Origin: Myxococcales bacterium
GTDB taxonomy: Bacteria; Myxococcota_A; Polyangia; Polyangiales; JADJMO01
NCBI GenBank assembly: GCA_021783935.1
Contig: JAJXTK010000269.1
Location: 1-8,276 of the forward strand
Reading direction: 5' to 3'
DNA length: 8,276 bases
Shown: positions 1 to 5,989 of the stretch, in pieces
Layout: every line of letters begins with the position of its first letter
Numbering within the stretch: position 1 is the first letter of the stretch
Notes under the pieces: model-generated
Database searches by the model: none
Told to the model about the DNA's origin: nothing
Seen by the model: the letters and a program-made list of their open reading frames with translations, nothing else
Position numbers and translations under genes: made by a program

Positions 1-1334
1 ACCTGCCCGACGGTGAGCGAGGCCGCGTCGCGCACCGCGGCCCCGTCGGCGAGGGCGATCGCGTAGCCGCGCGAGAGCACCGCGAGCGGCGAGATCGCCT
101 GGAGCTTCGCGGCGAGCTCTCCGAGGGCGCTCGCGCGTCGGGCGAGCGCGCGATCCATGGCCGTCTTCGCCCGCGCGAGCTCGCGCTCGACCTCGGCGCG
201 CGCGCGGCCGAGCACCGCGCGCGGGCTCTCGGCCTCGAGCCGCCGCGCGAGCTCGTCGTGGCGCTTGGCGCCGCGCTGGAGCGCCCTGCGCGTCGCCGCG
301 AGCATGCGCTGCTCGAGCTCGTCGATGCGCTGGCGCGCCTGGCCGATGCCGCGCTCGGGCGCGCGCAGGCGCGCCAAGTTGCGCGCGAGGATCGCGTGGT
401 CTTCGCGCAGTCGCGCGCGCATGGCGAGCCCGAGGCGCCCTAGCCCTTCGTCGAGGTGCGCGCGGCGCTCCTCGAAATCGGGGACGACGAGCTCGGCCGC
501 CTGCGAGGGGGTCGCCGCGCGCACGTCCGCGGCCATGCACGCGATCGACCAGTCGACCTCGTGCCCGACGGCCGCGACGACCGGCACCGGGCAGGCGACC
601 ATCGCGCGCACGAGCGCCTCGTCGTCGAAGGCCGCGAGGTCCTCCGCCGAGCCGCCGCCGCGCCCGACGATGATCACATCGACCGCGTCGTCGCCGCGCA
701 GCGCCGCGAGGCGCGCGAGGCCGCCCACCAGCTGGCGGGGCGCGTCGTCCCCTTGCACGGCCGCGGGCGCGAGCAGGATGCGCACGCTGCCGCGGCGGGT
801 CGCGACCTTGACGATGTCGTGGAACGCCGCGCCGCTCGCGCTGGTCACCACGCCGATCACCCGAGGATCGCGCGGCAGCGGGCGCTTGCGCGCCGGGTCG
901 AACAGCCCCTCGGCCGCGAGCCGCCGCTTGAGCTCTTCGCGCCGCAAGAGCAGGTCGCCGAGCCCCGCCGGCGCCACCTTCGAGACGACGAGCTGCAGGT
1001 TGCCCCTCGGGGCGTACACGCTCGCCTCGGCGCGCAGGCGCACGCGCGCCCCGTTGACCAGCCGCTCGCCGCCGCCGAGCTGCGCGTCGCGACGGAACAT
1101 CACGCACCCGATCGAGGCGTCCTCGCGCTCGTCCTTCAGCGTGAAGTACAGGTGGCCGTTGGCGTTCGGCCCCTTGCAGCCGCTGACCTCCCCCTCGACG
1201 GCGACCACGCCGAGGGCCCGCACGGCGCCCTGCAGGCGGCGATCGAGCTCGGCGACCGAGAGGGCGGGCTCGTCGGTCTCGGCCCCCTCGCGGGGCAGCG
1301 CGCGCACCGGCGCGAAGGGGGATCGTGCGGACAT
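1..1334 (-). CDS. xseA: Exodeoxyribonuclease VII large subunit (partial, 3' end off the left edge)
   Basis: Large, catalytic subunit of exonuclease VII, which with many XseB copies degrades single-stranded DNA from both ends into oligonucleotides in the cytoplasm. 444 residues are visible from an ATG at 1334. Residues 30-120 form the N-terminal OB-fold (VEGEVSG near 46-52, HLYFTLKD at 61-68). The catalytic domain follows: SASGAAFHDI (165-174), VGRGGGSAEDL (223-233) and GHEVD (257-261). Residues matching the E. coli functional set are D173, R225, H258 and D261. Residues 285-415 are Arg/Glu/Ala-rich and helical, as expected for the long coiled coil. The family C-terminal signature PLAVLSRGYAIAL is at 416-428. 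About 20-50 residues and the stop lie outside the window. Odd point: the usual Asp of the GHExDxxIAD motif is Cys266. The gene lies 66 nt downstream of the nucleotidase on the same strand. No clear Shine-Dalgarno is seen; a promoter-like element sits just upstream. The family call is very secure. Confidence 0.96.
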   Translation of the reverse strand, partial: MSARSPFAPVRALPREGAETDEPALSVAELDRRLQGAVRALGVVAVEGEVSGCKGPNANGHLYFTLKDEREDASIGCVMFRRDAQLGGGERLVNGARVRLRAEASVYAPRGNLQLVVSKVAPAGLGDLLLRREELKRRLAAEGLFDPARKRPLPRDPRVIGVVTSASGAAFHDIVKVATRRGSVRILLAPAAVQGDDAPRQLVGGLARLAALRGDDAVDVIIVGRGGGSAEDLAAFDDEALVRAMVACPVPVVAAVGHEVDWSIACMAADVRAATPSQAAELVVPDFEERRAHLDEGLGRLGLAMRARLREDHAILARNLARLRAPERGIGQARQRIDELEQRMLAATRRALQRGAKRHDELARRLEAESPRAVLGRARAEVERELARAKTAMDRALARRASALGELAAKLQAISPLAVLSRGYAIALADGAAVRDAASLTVGQ

Positions 1335-1346
1335 GATCGGGCTCGG

Positions 1347-1376
1347 ATCATAGGCCGCGCGGGCGAGCGCGGTCCA
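1347..1376 (-). promoter_or_regulatory. Candidate promoter of xseA
   Basis: Reading the minus strand, a -35-like TGGACC (1371-1376) is followed by an 18-bp spacer and a -10-like TATGAT (1347-1352), 5/6 to the sigma70 consensus. Only 12 nt separate the -10 from the xseA ATG. A start point 6-7 nt downstream would give a leader of about 6 nt, too short for a ribosome binding site, and none is visible. The same layout, with the same spacer length and the same CC after the -10, stands before the lipoprotein gene at 3050. This is an inference from pattern and spacing only. Confidence 0.4.
1353..1374 (-). other. Inverted repeat in the spacer between nucleotidase and xseA
   Basis: The arms CCGCGC (1355-1360) and GCGCGG (1367-1372) are perfectly complementary around a 6-nt loop, extendable by a G-T and a G-C pair. 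No T-tract follows in either direction, so it is not a standard intrinsic terminator. It lies exactly in the spacer of the proposed xseA promoter, so it could be an attenuating hairpin in read-through mRNA, an operator, or chance in GC-rich DNA. Confidence 0.25.
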
Positions 1377-1400
1377 AGAGTCGCGTCGATCGCGCGCCGC

Positions 1401-2945
1401 TCACAGCTCGTGCGGCATCAAGTCGCGCGGGCTGCGGAAGTTCTGCAGCGGCGAGTAGTGGTAGAAGTTGCTCACGCGCGAGGTGTAGAGGCACGCGTAC
1501 TCCTCCACCTGATCGCCGAAGCCGGAGGTCTCGACCCCCTCCTTGAGCAGCGAGCCCCAGTAGGGGTGGAACTGCCGAGCGATCGACCCCTCGATCTCGC
1601 GCGATTTGGCCTCGATCTCGCGCAAGAGCGTGCGCACGCGCTCGACCGCGCGCTTGGTGCGCTGCCGATCGGCCTCGAGCTCGGCGAGGCTCTGGCCGCT
1701 GGCCAGCGCGCCCGCGCCACTGCCGCCGTGGCCGTTCTTCTTGCCGTTGCCCGTCGTCGCTTCGAGCTGACGCTGCACGTCCTTGAAGTGCGCTTGGTGG
1801 TAGCGCAGCTCGTCTTCGAGGCGCGCGCGCCGCTCCTCGAGCTCCTCGGCCTGCGCGAGCTCCTCGGCGCAGGTCTCGTGCGCGGCGACCTCGGTGTCGA
1901 GCTCCTGGATGATCATCGCCGTGCGCCAGGCCGACTCCTTCTTGGAGCGCAGGATGTCGCCGTAGATGTGATCGCCGACGTACAGCACGCGATCGCCGGT
2001 GACGGCCAGCATGCGCTCGAGATCGTGCAGGTTGCCCCCCTCGTAGATGCGCCCGCGCTCGAGCGCCTGCGCGGGGCGCAGGGGGCTGTCGTCCTCGTCG
2101 TCGCGCACGCGCTCCATGATCGGGCGGTGCTCCTGGAAGAACGCCGGCTTGCTCGCCGCGACGATCACCAGATCGAAGTAGTGGCGCCAGGTCGGGTACT
2201 CGGGGCTCGCCGCGCCGAGCAGGTAGCTCATGACCAGGTCGGTGTAGGGCCTGCGCGAGTTGGTGAGCAGGAAGAGCTTCTTGCCGGCGCTGCGCAGCTT
2301 GTGGAGCGTCGGCGCGAGCTCGGGATCGCGCTTGATGAAGCGTGGCAGCTCGGCGGCGACGGCCGAGTACACCGTGCCGTCGCGGTGCGCCTCGTCGATG
2401 CACTCGCGGATGTCGGCGAACAGGCGCGCGTGATCGACCTGGATTGCGCGCCGATCGTAGGCGTCGATGGCGCCCGCGTAGACGGCCGCCTCGCTGAGCG
2501 CGTAGAGCGTGTCGATGAAGTGGTAGCGCGTGGTCGGCGCGCGCAGCTTGGTCTGGTGGTAGACGGCGCGCAGCTCGTCTTTGCCGAGCTGTCGGAAGCC
2601 GCGGTACGCCTTCCCGGCCGCCTTGTAGCGGTCCATCTTCACGACGTTGCCGTGCTTCTTGTCGATGAGCAGACCGCGGATCGCGAAGCGGGTGTCGTAC
2701 GGGATCGTCGTGATCCACTCGGGGTAGCCGCGGCGCAGCAAGCGCGCCGCCGTCACCTCGATCGAGAGGCGATCCATCTGCTCCTGGTCGTAGATCGCGA
2801 GGGTGTAGTCCATGTCGAACCCGACCCAGTCGATCTGCGCCATCGAGAGGTTGCGATTGACGTAGACGCGGCGATTTCGCGGGAGGCCGGCGACGGACGG
2901 ACGTGGCGCGACCCCCTCCAGGGGGAGGGGCAGCTGCTCGGGCAT
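1401..2945 (-). CDS. HAD-family purine 5'-nucleotidase, NT5C2/cN-II type
   Basis: A 514-aa cytosolic HAD-superfamily phosphatase of the 5'-nucleotidase group typified by human cN-II, which hydrolyses IMP/GMP-type purine 5'-monophosphates. Motif I is GFDMDYTLA (42-50), with nucleophile D44 and acid/base D46. Motif II is LLTNS (226-230), motif III Lys is K266 in SKPAFF, and motif IV is YVGDHIYGDILRSKK (322-336), with Mg-binding D325 and D330. Human cN-II shares the DMDYTLA and IGDHIFGDILKSKK blocks nearly verbatim. The final MPHEL (510-514) matches the LMPHE near the end of the human folded domain; the human acidic tail is absent. Residues 355-455 are Glu/Arg-rich helix, broken by a Gly/Lys-rich linker at 399-414. 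The ATG at 2945 is supported by AAAGG 4 nt upstream. It is divergent from the lipoprotein at 3050 and upstream of xseA, suggesting nucleotide or DNA turnover. Family is secure; substrate preference is inferred. Confidence 0.93.
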   Translation of the reverse strand: MPEQLPLPLEGVAPRPSVAGLPRNRRVYVNRNLSMAQIDWVGFDMDYTLAIYDQEQMDRLSIEVTAARLLRRGYPEWITTIPYDTRFAIRGLLIDKKHGNVVKMDRYKAAGKAYRGFRQLGKDELRAVYHQTKLRAPTTRYHFIDTLYALSEAAVYAGAIDAYDRRAIQVDHARLFADIRECIDEAHRDGTVYSAVAAELPRFIKRDPELAPTLHKLRSAGKKLFLLTNSRRPYTDLVMSYLLGAASPEYPTWRHYFDLVIVAASKPAFFQEHRPIMERVRDDEDDSPLRPAQALERGRIYEGGNLHDLERMLAVTGDRVLYVGDHIYGDILRSKKESAWRTAMIIQELDTEVAAHETCAEELAQAEELEERRARLEDELRYHQAHFKDVQRQLEATTGNGKKNGHGGSGAGALASGQSLAELEADRQRTKRAVERVRTLLREIEAKSREIEGSIARQFHPYWGSLLKEGVETSGFGDQVEEYACLYTSRVSNFYHYSPLQNFRSPRDLMPHEL

Positions 2946-2949
2946 GTCG

Positions 2950-2954
2950 CCTTT
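2950..2954 (-). promoter_or_regulatory. Ribosome binding site of the 5'-nucleotidase gene
   Basis: On the minus strand AAAGG lies 4 nt before the ATG at 2945. It is modest, but it is the only purine-rich match near the start and it fixes the start codon. No conserved residues are lost, since motif I starts at residue 42. Confidence 0.45.
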
Positions 2955-3013
2955 AGCCTAGCATTTCCGCTGGTGGCGCCGACCTCGGCGGGCTCGTCCG
3001 CGGCGCCGGCGGC

Positions 3014-3043
3014 TCGACCGCGTGCGCCGTCGGCTCGTACGAT
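3014..3043 (+). promoter_or_regulatory. Candidate promoter of the AgmX/PglI-like lipoprotein gene
   Basis: A -35-like TCGACC (3014-3019) and a -10-like TACGAT (3038-3043) are separated by 18 bp. The ATG follows 6 nt after the -10, so a start point at the usual distance would be on the start codon itself, giving a leaderless mRNA. No Shine-Dalgarno is seen before 3050, which fits. The layout matches the element before xseA. It is inferred from sequence only. Confidence 0.4.
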
Positions 3044-3049
3044 CCGCGC

Positions 3050-3733
3050 ATGCGCCCTCGCCACGCCCTCGCCTCGCTCGTCGCTGCCCCGCTCCTCGCT
3101 GCCCTGATCCACTGCGGAGGGCCGACCCCTCCAGGCACCGCCGGCGCGGGGACGCCGCGCGCCGAGGTCAGCGCCGCGCCGGTGGGCGCTGCGAGCGGCT
3201 CGTCCGCGGCCGATCTGTGGATCGAGGAGGCCTCGGCCCCCGCGACCCCGGGCGGCAAGGCGACGACGATCACCGAGTACTACCTCGACGTCACCAAGAA
3301 GGTCGTGCCCAAGCAGGGGTACGCGGGCCCGACGTCGACCAAGCAGCTGCGCGTCATCGTGCGCTATCCGCTCCCCAAGGTGGCGCCCGATGGGGCGCGC
3401 GAGCCGCACGTCGTCAACAAGATCCTCTGGGGGCTGCGCAAGGAGATCGCGCAGTGCTTCTACAAGGGGCCCGGCAAGGAGCCGACCAGCGAGCTCTCGA
3501 TGATCGGCTTCCTCGACGTCTCGAAGAAGGGGGAGATCACGGCGAGCGGCATCGAGTCGGCCGACGAGCCGCTGAAGGGCGACGCGGCGTTCGGCGACTG
3601 CGTGATGGCGAACGTCAAGGGGCTCGAGTTCGTCCCCGCGGGCGACGACGTGAAGATCCGCTTCAAGCTCCGCCTGCAGACGATCGACGCGACGGGCACC
3701 GTCGACTTCACGGCCCCCGAGGAGAAGAAGTGA
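3050..3733 (+). CDS. Lipoprotein with AgmX/PglI-like (TonB-C-like) C-terminal domain
   Basis: A 227-aa protein starting with a lipoprotein signal: MRPRH basic n-region, hydrophobic stretch 8-20, then LIHC with C22 as the predicted lipidated cysteine. His at the -1 position is unusual for a lipobox. Residues 23-70 are a Gly/Ala/Pro/Ser-rich tether. Residues 118-210 resemble the C-terminal domain common in myxobacterial AgmX/PglI-like proteins: a helix ending in EIAQCFYKG (C136), a strand and turn around GFLDVSKKGEITASG (153-167), a second cysteine (FGDCV, C184), then ending strands LEFVPAG and KIRFKLRLQ. The two cysteines, 48 apart, probably form the disulfide typical of that domain. This suggests an envelope protein anchored in a membrane; the actual role is unknown. 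It is divergent from the nucleotidase (104-nt gap), with the large lipoprotein gene 110 nt downstream on the same strand. Lipoprotein call is firm; domain call is moderate. Confidence 0.85.
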   Translation: MRPRHALASLVAAPLLAALIHCGGPTPPGTAGAGTPRAEVSAAPVGAASGSSAADLWIEEASAPATPGGKATTITEYYLDVTKKVVPKQGYAGPTSTKQLRVIVRYPLPKVAPDGAREPHVVNKILWGLRKEIAQCFYKGPGKEPTSELSMIGFLDVSKKGEITASGIESADEPLKGDAAFGDCVMANVKGLEFVPAGDDVKIRFKLRLQTIDATGTVDFTAPEEKK

Positions 3734-3780
3734 CCGTCACCTCGGTGCGACGGGTCTCGCGTGCGTGACCGGGTCGCCTC

Positions 3781-3798
3781 GCCGCGCGCGGCCGTTTT
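3781..3798 (+). terminator. Possible weak terminator after the small lipoprotein gene
   Basis: The perfect 12-nt palindrome GCCGCGCGCGGC (3781-3792) is followed by CG and then TTTT (3795-3798). The stem can be only about 4 bp with a 4-nt loop, so it is weak. It sits 48 nt after the stop at 3733 and before the next gene's leader, the right place for a terminator, but GC-rich palindromes are common here. Confidence 0.25.
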
Positions 3799-3834
3799 CA
3801 CGAGAAGATTGCAGTCGCACGAATTCTGCTAGTC

Positions 3835-3840
3835 AGGAGG
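3835..3840 (+). promoter_or_regulatory. Strong Shine-Dalgarno with short spacing before the large lipoprotein gene
   Basis: AGGAGG ends 3 nt before the ATG at 3844, closer than the usual 5-9 nt. The ATG is still the only sensible start: it directly begins a lipoprotein signal peptide, and no other in-frame Met precedes the mature domains. The upstream 3794-3834 is noticeably AT-richer than its surroundings and probably holds the promoter, but I could not place convincing -35/-10 boxes. Confidence 0.7.
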
Positions 3841-3843
3841 TCG

Positions 3844-5985
3844 ATGCAAAAAGCCTCCTTGATCCTTTCCATTTGCGTTGGCGCAGCCGCCGTCGTCGGT
3901 GCGTGCGGCGGCGGCGGCAGCGGCGGCTCGACGGGCGCGACGAGCGGCGATGGCGGCAGCGGCGACGGCGACGACAGCGGCTTCAACCTCGACGCGCAGT
4001 CGGGCGCCTCGATCGACTCGATCGCGATCTCGCCGGCGAGCGCGACGCTCACCGTGCAGAACGGCGCCCCGCTCACGCAGGTCTTCAAGGTGCAGGGGCA
4101 TCGCGCGGACGGCACCTGGGTCGATTTGCCCGCGAGCGCGTCGTGGTCGTCCGATGACCCGTCGGTCGGCACGCTGAGCGGCAGCACCTTCACCACGAGC
4201 GGCACGATCGGCGGGCTCGTGAACGTGACGGCGAGCTACCAGGGGATGAGCGCGGCGGCGAAGCTGACCGTGAAGCTCGCGTACTCGAAGGACGCGACCG
4301 GCGGGCTCGACGACGCGACGATGAACCTGATGCGCGGCGCGACGACCCCCGACCCGTCGACGAAGTGGGCGTATCCCTACGACGACACGGTGTGGCCGCG
4401 CGGCCTGCCCGGGCCGACGCTGATGTGGAACGGCGGCGGCACCGGGGTCGTCTACTACCGCTTCGAGCTGCACTCCGATCTCTACGACTACGAGCTCTTC
4501 GATCACGCCCCGAACGGGCAGTACGACCTGCCGGCCGGCGTGTGGGACCAGTTCGTCGAGACCACCAGCGGCGCCGCGACGCTCACCGTCACGCGCTTGT
4601 CGGGCTCGACGGCGACGCTGGTCACCAACCTCCATTGGACCGTCGCGCCCGGCTCGATGCGCGGCACGATCTACTACTGGAGCAACCGCCAAGGGCGCGT
4701 GCTGCGCATCAAGCCCGGCGCCGCGACGCCCGACGACTTCAGCGCCGGCGTGCTCCCCCCGTCGGTCGCCGCCAACGGCACGACCTACTCGTGCACGATG
4801 ACCTGCCACGCCGTGTCGGCCGACGGCAGCACGATCGTCAGCGGCGGCGACGTCTTCGGCGGCAGCTACGATCTCGGCGCCAACAAGGTGCGCTTCGACA
4901 TCGGCGGCAACCCGGGCGGCACGCGCCGCGCGTGGAACACCCCGGCGCTCACCCCCGACGGCAAGTACCTGATGAAGAACGGCGAGGGGTTCGACGGCCT
5001 GCCGAACGGCGGCGACGGCCTGTTCCGAACCGCCGACGGCACGCACGTCGACGCGACGGGGCTCGACGGCATCAAGGGGTGGCACCCCGCGTTCACCCCC
5101 GACGGCAGCTTCCTCGTGTACGCCGACTACAACGCCGGCATTCCGGTCTCGAAGCTGATGAGCATCGCCTTCGATCCGAAGACGCCGAAATCGACGGCGG
5201 CGCCCACCAAGGTCGCCGACTCGACGACGGTCGCGGGCCTGCCGGTGATCGCCTACCCGAGCGGCACGCCCGACGGCAAATGGATCGTCTATCAGCGCGC
5301 GACCGGCGGCGTCGCGATCCCCGGCGTCACCGGCGGCAGCGACACCTACGACACGCGCGGCCACTGCGTCCCCGGCGAGCCGACCTGTCGCTACGACAAC
5401 CGCGCCGATCTGTACCTCGCGAGCACCAGCGGCGGCGGCGAGATCGCCCTCGCGAAGGCCAACGGCACCGGCTACCCGTTCGCGGCCGGCGATCGCGACA
5501 GGCAGCTGAGCTTCGAGCCGACGATGGCGCCCGTGGCCTCGGGGGGCTACTTCTGGGTCGTCTTCACCTCGCGGCGCACCTACGGCAACGTCCAGACGTC
5601 GGGGCTCTCGGAGGTCAAGCAGCTCTGGGTCGCGGCGATCGAGCAGAACCCCGCGCCCGGCAAGGATCCGAGCCACGCCGCCTTCCGGCTGCCCGGCCAG
5701 GAGCTGCAGTTCACGACCCCGACCGGCCCGGTCAACGCGCTCAACATGCGCGGCTATTGGGCGCTCGCTCCCTGCCAATCGGACGGCAAGACCTGCTCGA
5801 CCGGCTCGGAGTGCTGCGGCGGCTACTGCGTCGTGCCGAGCGGCGCGAGCGCCGGAAGCTGCCAGTCGACCAAGCCGGCCTGCGCGGCCGACGGCGACAA
5901 GTGCGACACCAGCGCCGACTGCTGCGGGGCCTCGAGCGGCACGGTCTGCATCAACCACGTCTGCTCGATGGCCGCGCCGCAGTGA
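3844..5985 (+). CDS. Large surface lipoprotein: Ig-like domain, TolB/PD40-like propeller, tandem cysteine-knot tail
   Basis: A 713-aa exported lipoprotein. The signal peptide has lipobox VGAC (C21), followed by a Gly/Ser/Asp-rich tether (22-47). Residues 57-146 are a bacterial Ig-like (Big2-type) domain starting SIAISPASATLTV with a WSSDDPSVGTL strand. Residues 175-295 look like a beta-sandwich module (YPYDDTVWPRGLPGPTLMWN at 177-196, IYYWSNRQGRVLRIKPG at 276-292). A TolB/PD40-like propeller follows, with Asp-Gly blade motifs HAVSADGSTIV (322-332), TPALTPDGKYLM (366-377), HPAFTPDGSFLVYAD (414-428) and YPSGTPDGKWIVYQ (471-484). The first blade carries C317-x3-C321-H322 where CxxCH-type motifs occur in related proteins. 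C508 and C515 may pair. The C-terminus holds two six-cysteine units (644-707). No catalytic residues recognised; binding or adhesion at the cell surface is an inference. It is convergent with the transporter at 5990. Architecture is secure, function unknown. Confidence 0.88.
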   Translation: MQKASLILSICVGAAAVVGACGGGGSGGSTGATSGDGGSGDGDDSGFNLDAQSGASIDSIAISPASATLTVQNGAPLTQVFKVQGHRADGTWVDLPASASWSSDDPSVGTLSGSTFTTSGTIGGLVNVTASYQGMSAAAKLTVKLAYSKDATGGLDDATMNLMRGATTPDPSTKWAYPYDDTVWPRGLPGPTLMWNGGGTGVVYYRFELHSDLYDYELFDHAPNGQYDLPAGVWDQFVETTSGAATLTVTRLSGSTATLVTNLHWTVAPGSMRGTIYYWSNRQGRVLRIKPGAATPDDFSAGVLPPSVAANGTTYSCTMTCHAVSADGSTIVSGGDVFGGSYDLGANKVRFDIGGNPGGTRRAWNTPALTPDGKYLMKNGEGFDGLPNGGDGLFRTADGTHVDATGLDGIKGWHPAFTPDGSFLVYADYNAGIPVSKLMSIAFDPKTPKSTAAPTKVADSTTVAGLPVIAYPSGTPDGKWIVYQRATGGVAIPGVTGGSDTYDTRGHCVPGEPTCRYDNRADLYLASTSGGGEIALAKANGTGYPFAAGDRDRQLSFEPTMAPVASGGYFWVVFTSRRTYGNVQTSGLSEVKQLWVAAIEQNPAPGKDPSHAAFRLPGQELQFTTPTGPVNALNMRGYWALAPCQSDGKTCSTGSECCGGYCVVPSGASAGSCQSTKPACAADGDKCDTSADCCGASSGTVCINHVCSMAAPQ
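5773..5964 (+). repeat. Tandem six-cysteine (knottin-like) protein repeats
   Basis: Coding repeats inside the large lipoprotein. Unit 1 has cysteines at residues 644, 651, 657, 658, 662 and 673; unit 2 at 680, 687, 693, 694, 702 and 707. Both share C-x6-C-x5-CC, with the recurring phrases DG(K/D)xC and the acidic residue before CC, then differ in the last two loops (x3/x10 versus x7/x4). The C-C-CC-C-C order is that of inhibitor-cystine-knot folds. The disulfide pairing is inferred. Confidence 0.7.
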
Positions 5986-5989
5986 GCGG

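Noticed and set aside
2955..2963. Extended -10-like TGCTAGGCT before the nucleotidase (minus strand)
   Set aside because: It would place the start point about 2 nt before the ATG and so remove the visible AAAGG ribosome site from the mRNA; no -35-like partner was found at a normal distance.
456..3107. 883-residue open frame on the plus strand across xseA and the nucleotidase
   Set aside because: It runs antisense through two firmly identified genes and its product is Arg/Ala/Val-rich with no recognisable motif. Strong G/C third-position bias removes stop codons from antisense frames in such DNA.
3795..3813. Possible sigma54 (-24/-12) promoter ahead of the large lipoprotein gene
   Set aside because: TTGCA at 3809-3813 fits the -12 half, but the required GG at the -24 half is CA here, so the invariant bases are missing.
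3904..3985. GGC/GGCA-rich tandem-like DNA repeat
   Set aside because: It encodes the Gly/Ser/Asp-rich lipoprotein tether and is explained by amino acid composition; no regular repeat unit is kept.
3829..5958. 709-residue open frame on the minus strand opposite the large lipoprotein
   Set aside because: Same effect: the plus-strand gene has lipobox, Ig-like, propeller and cysteine motifs, while the minus frame is low-complexity Arg/Ala/Gly/Val without any motif.
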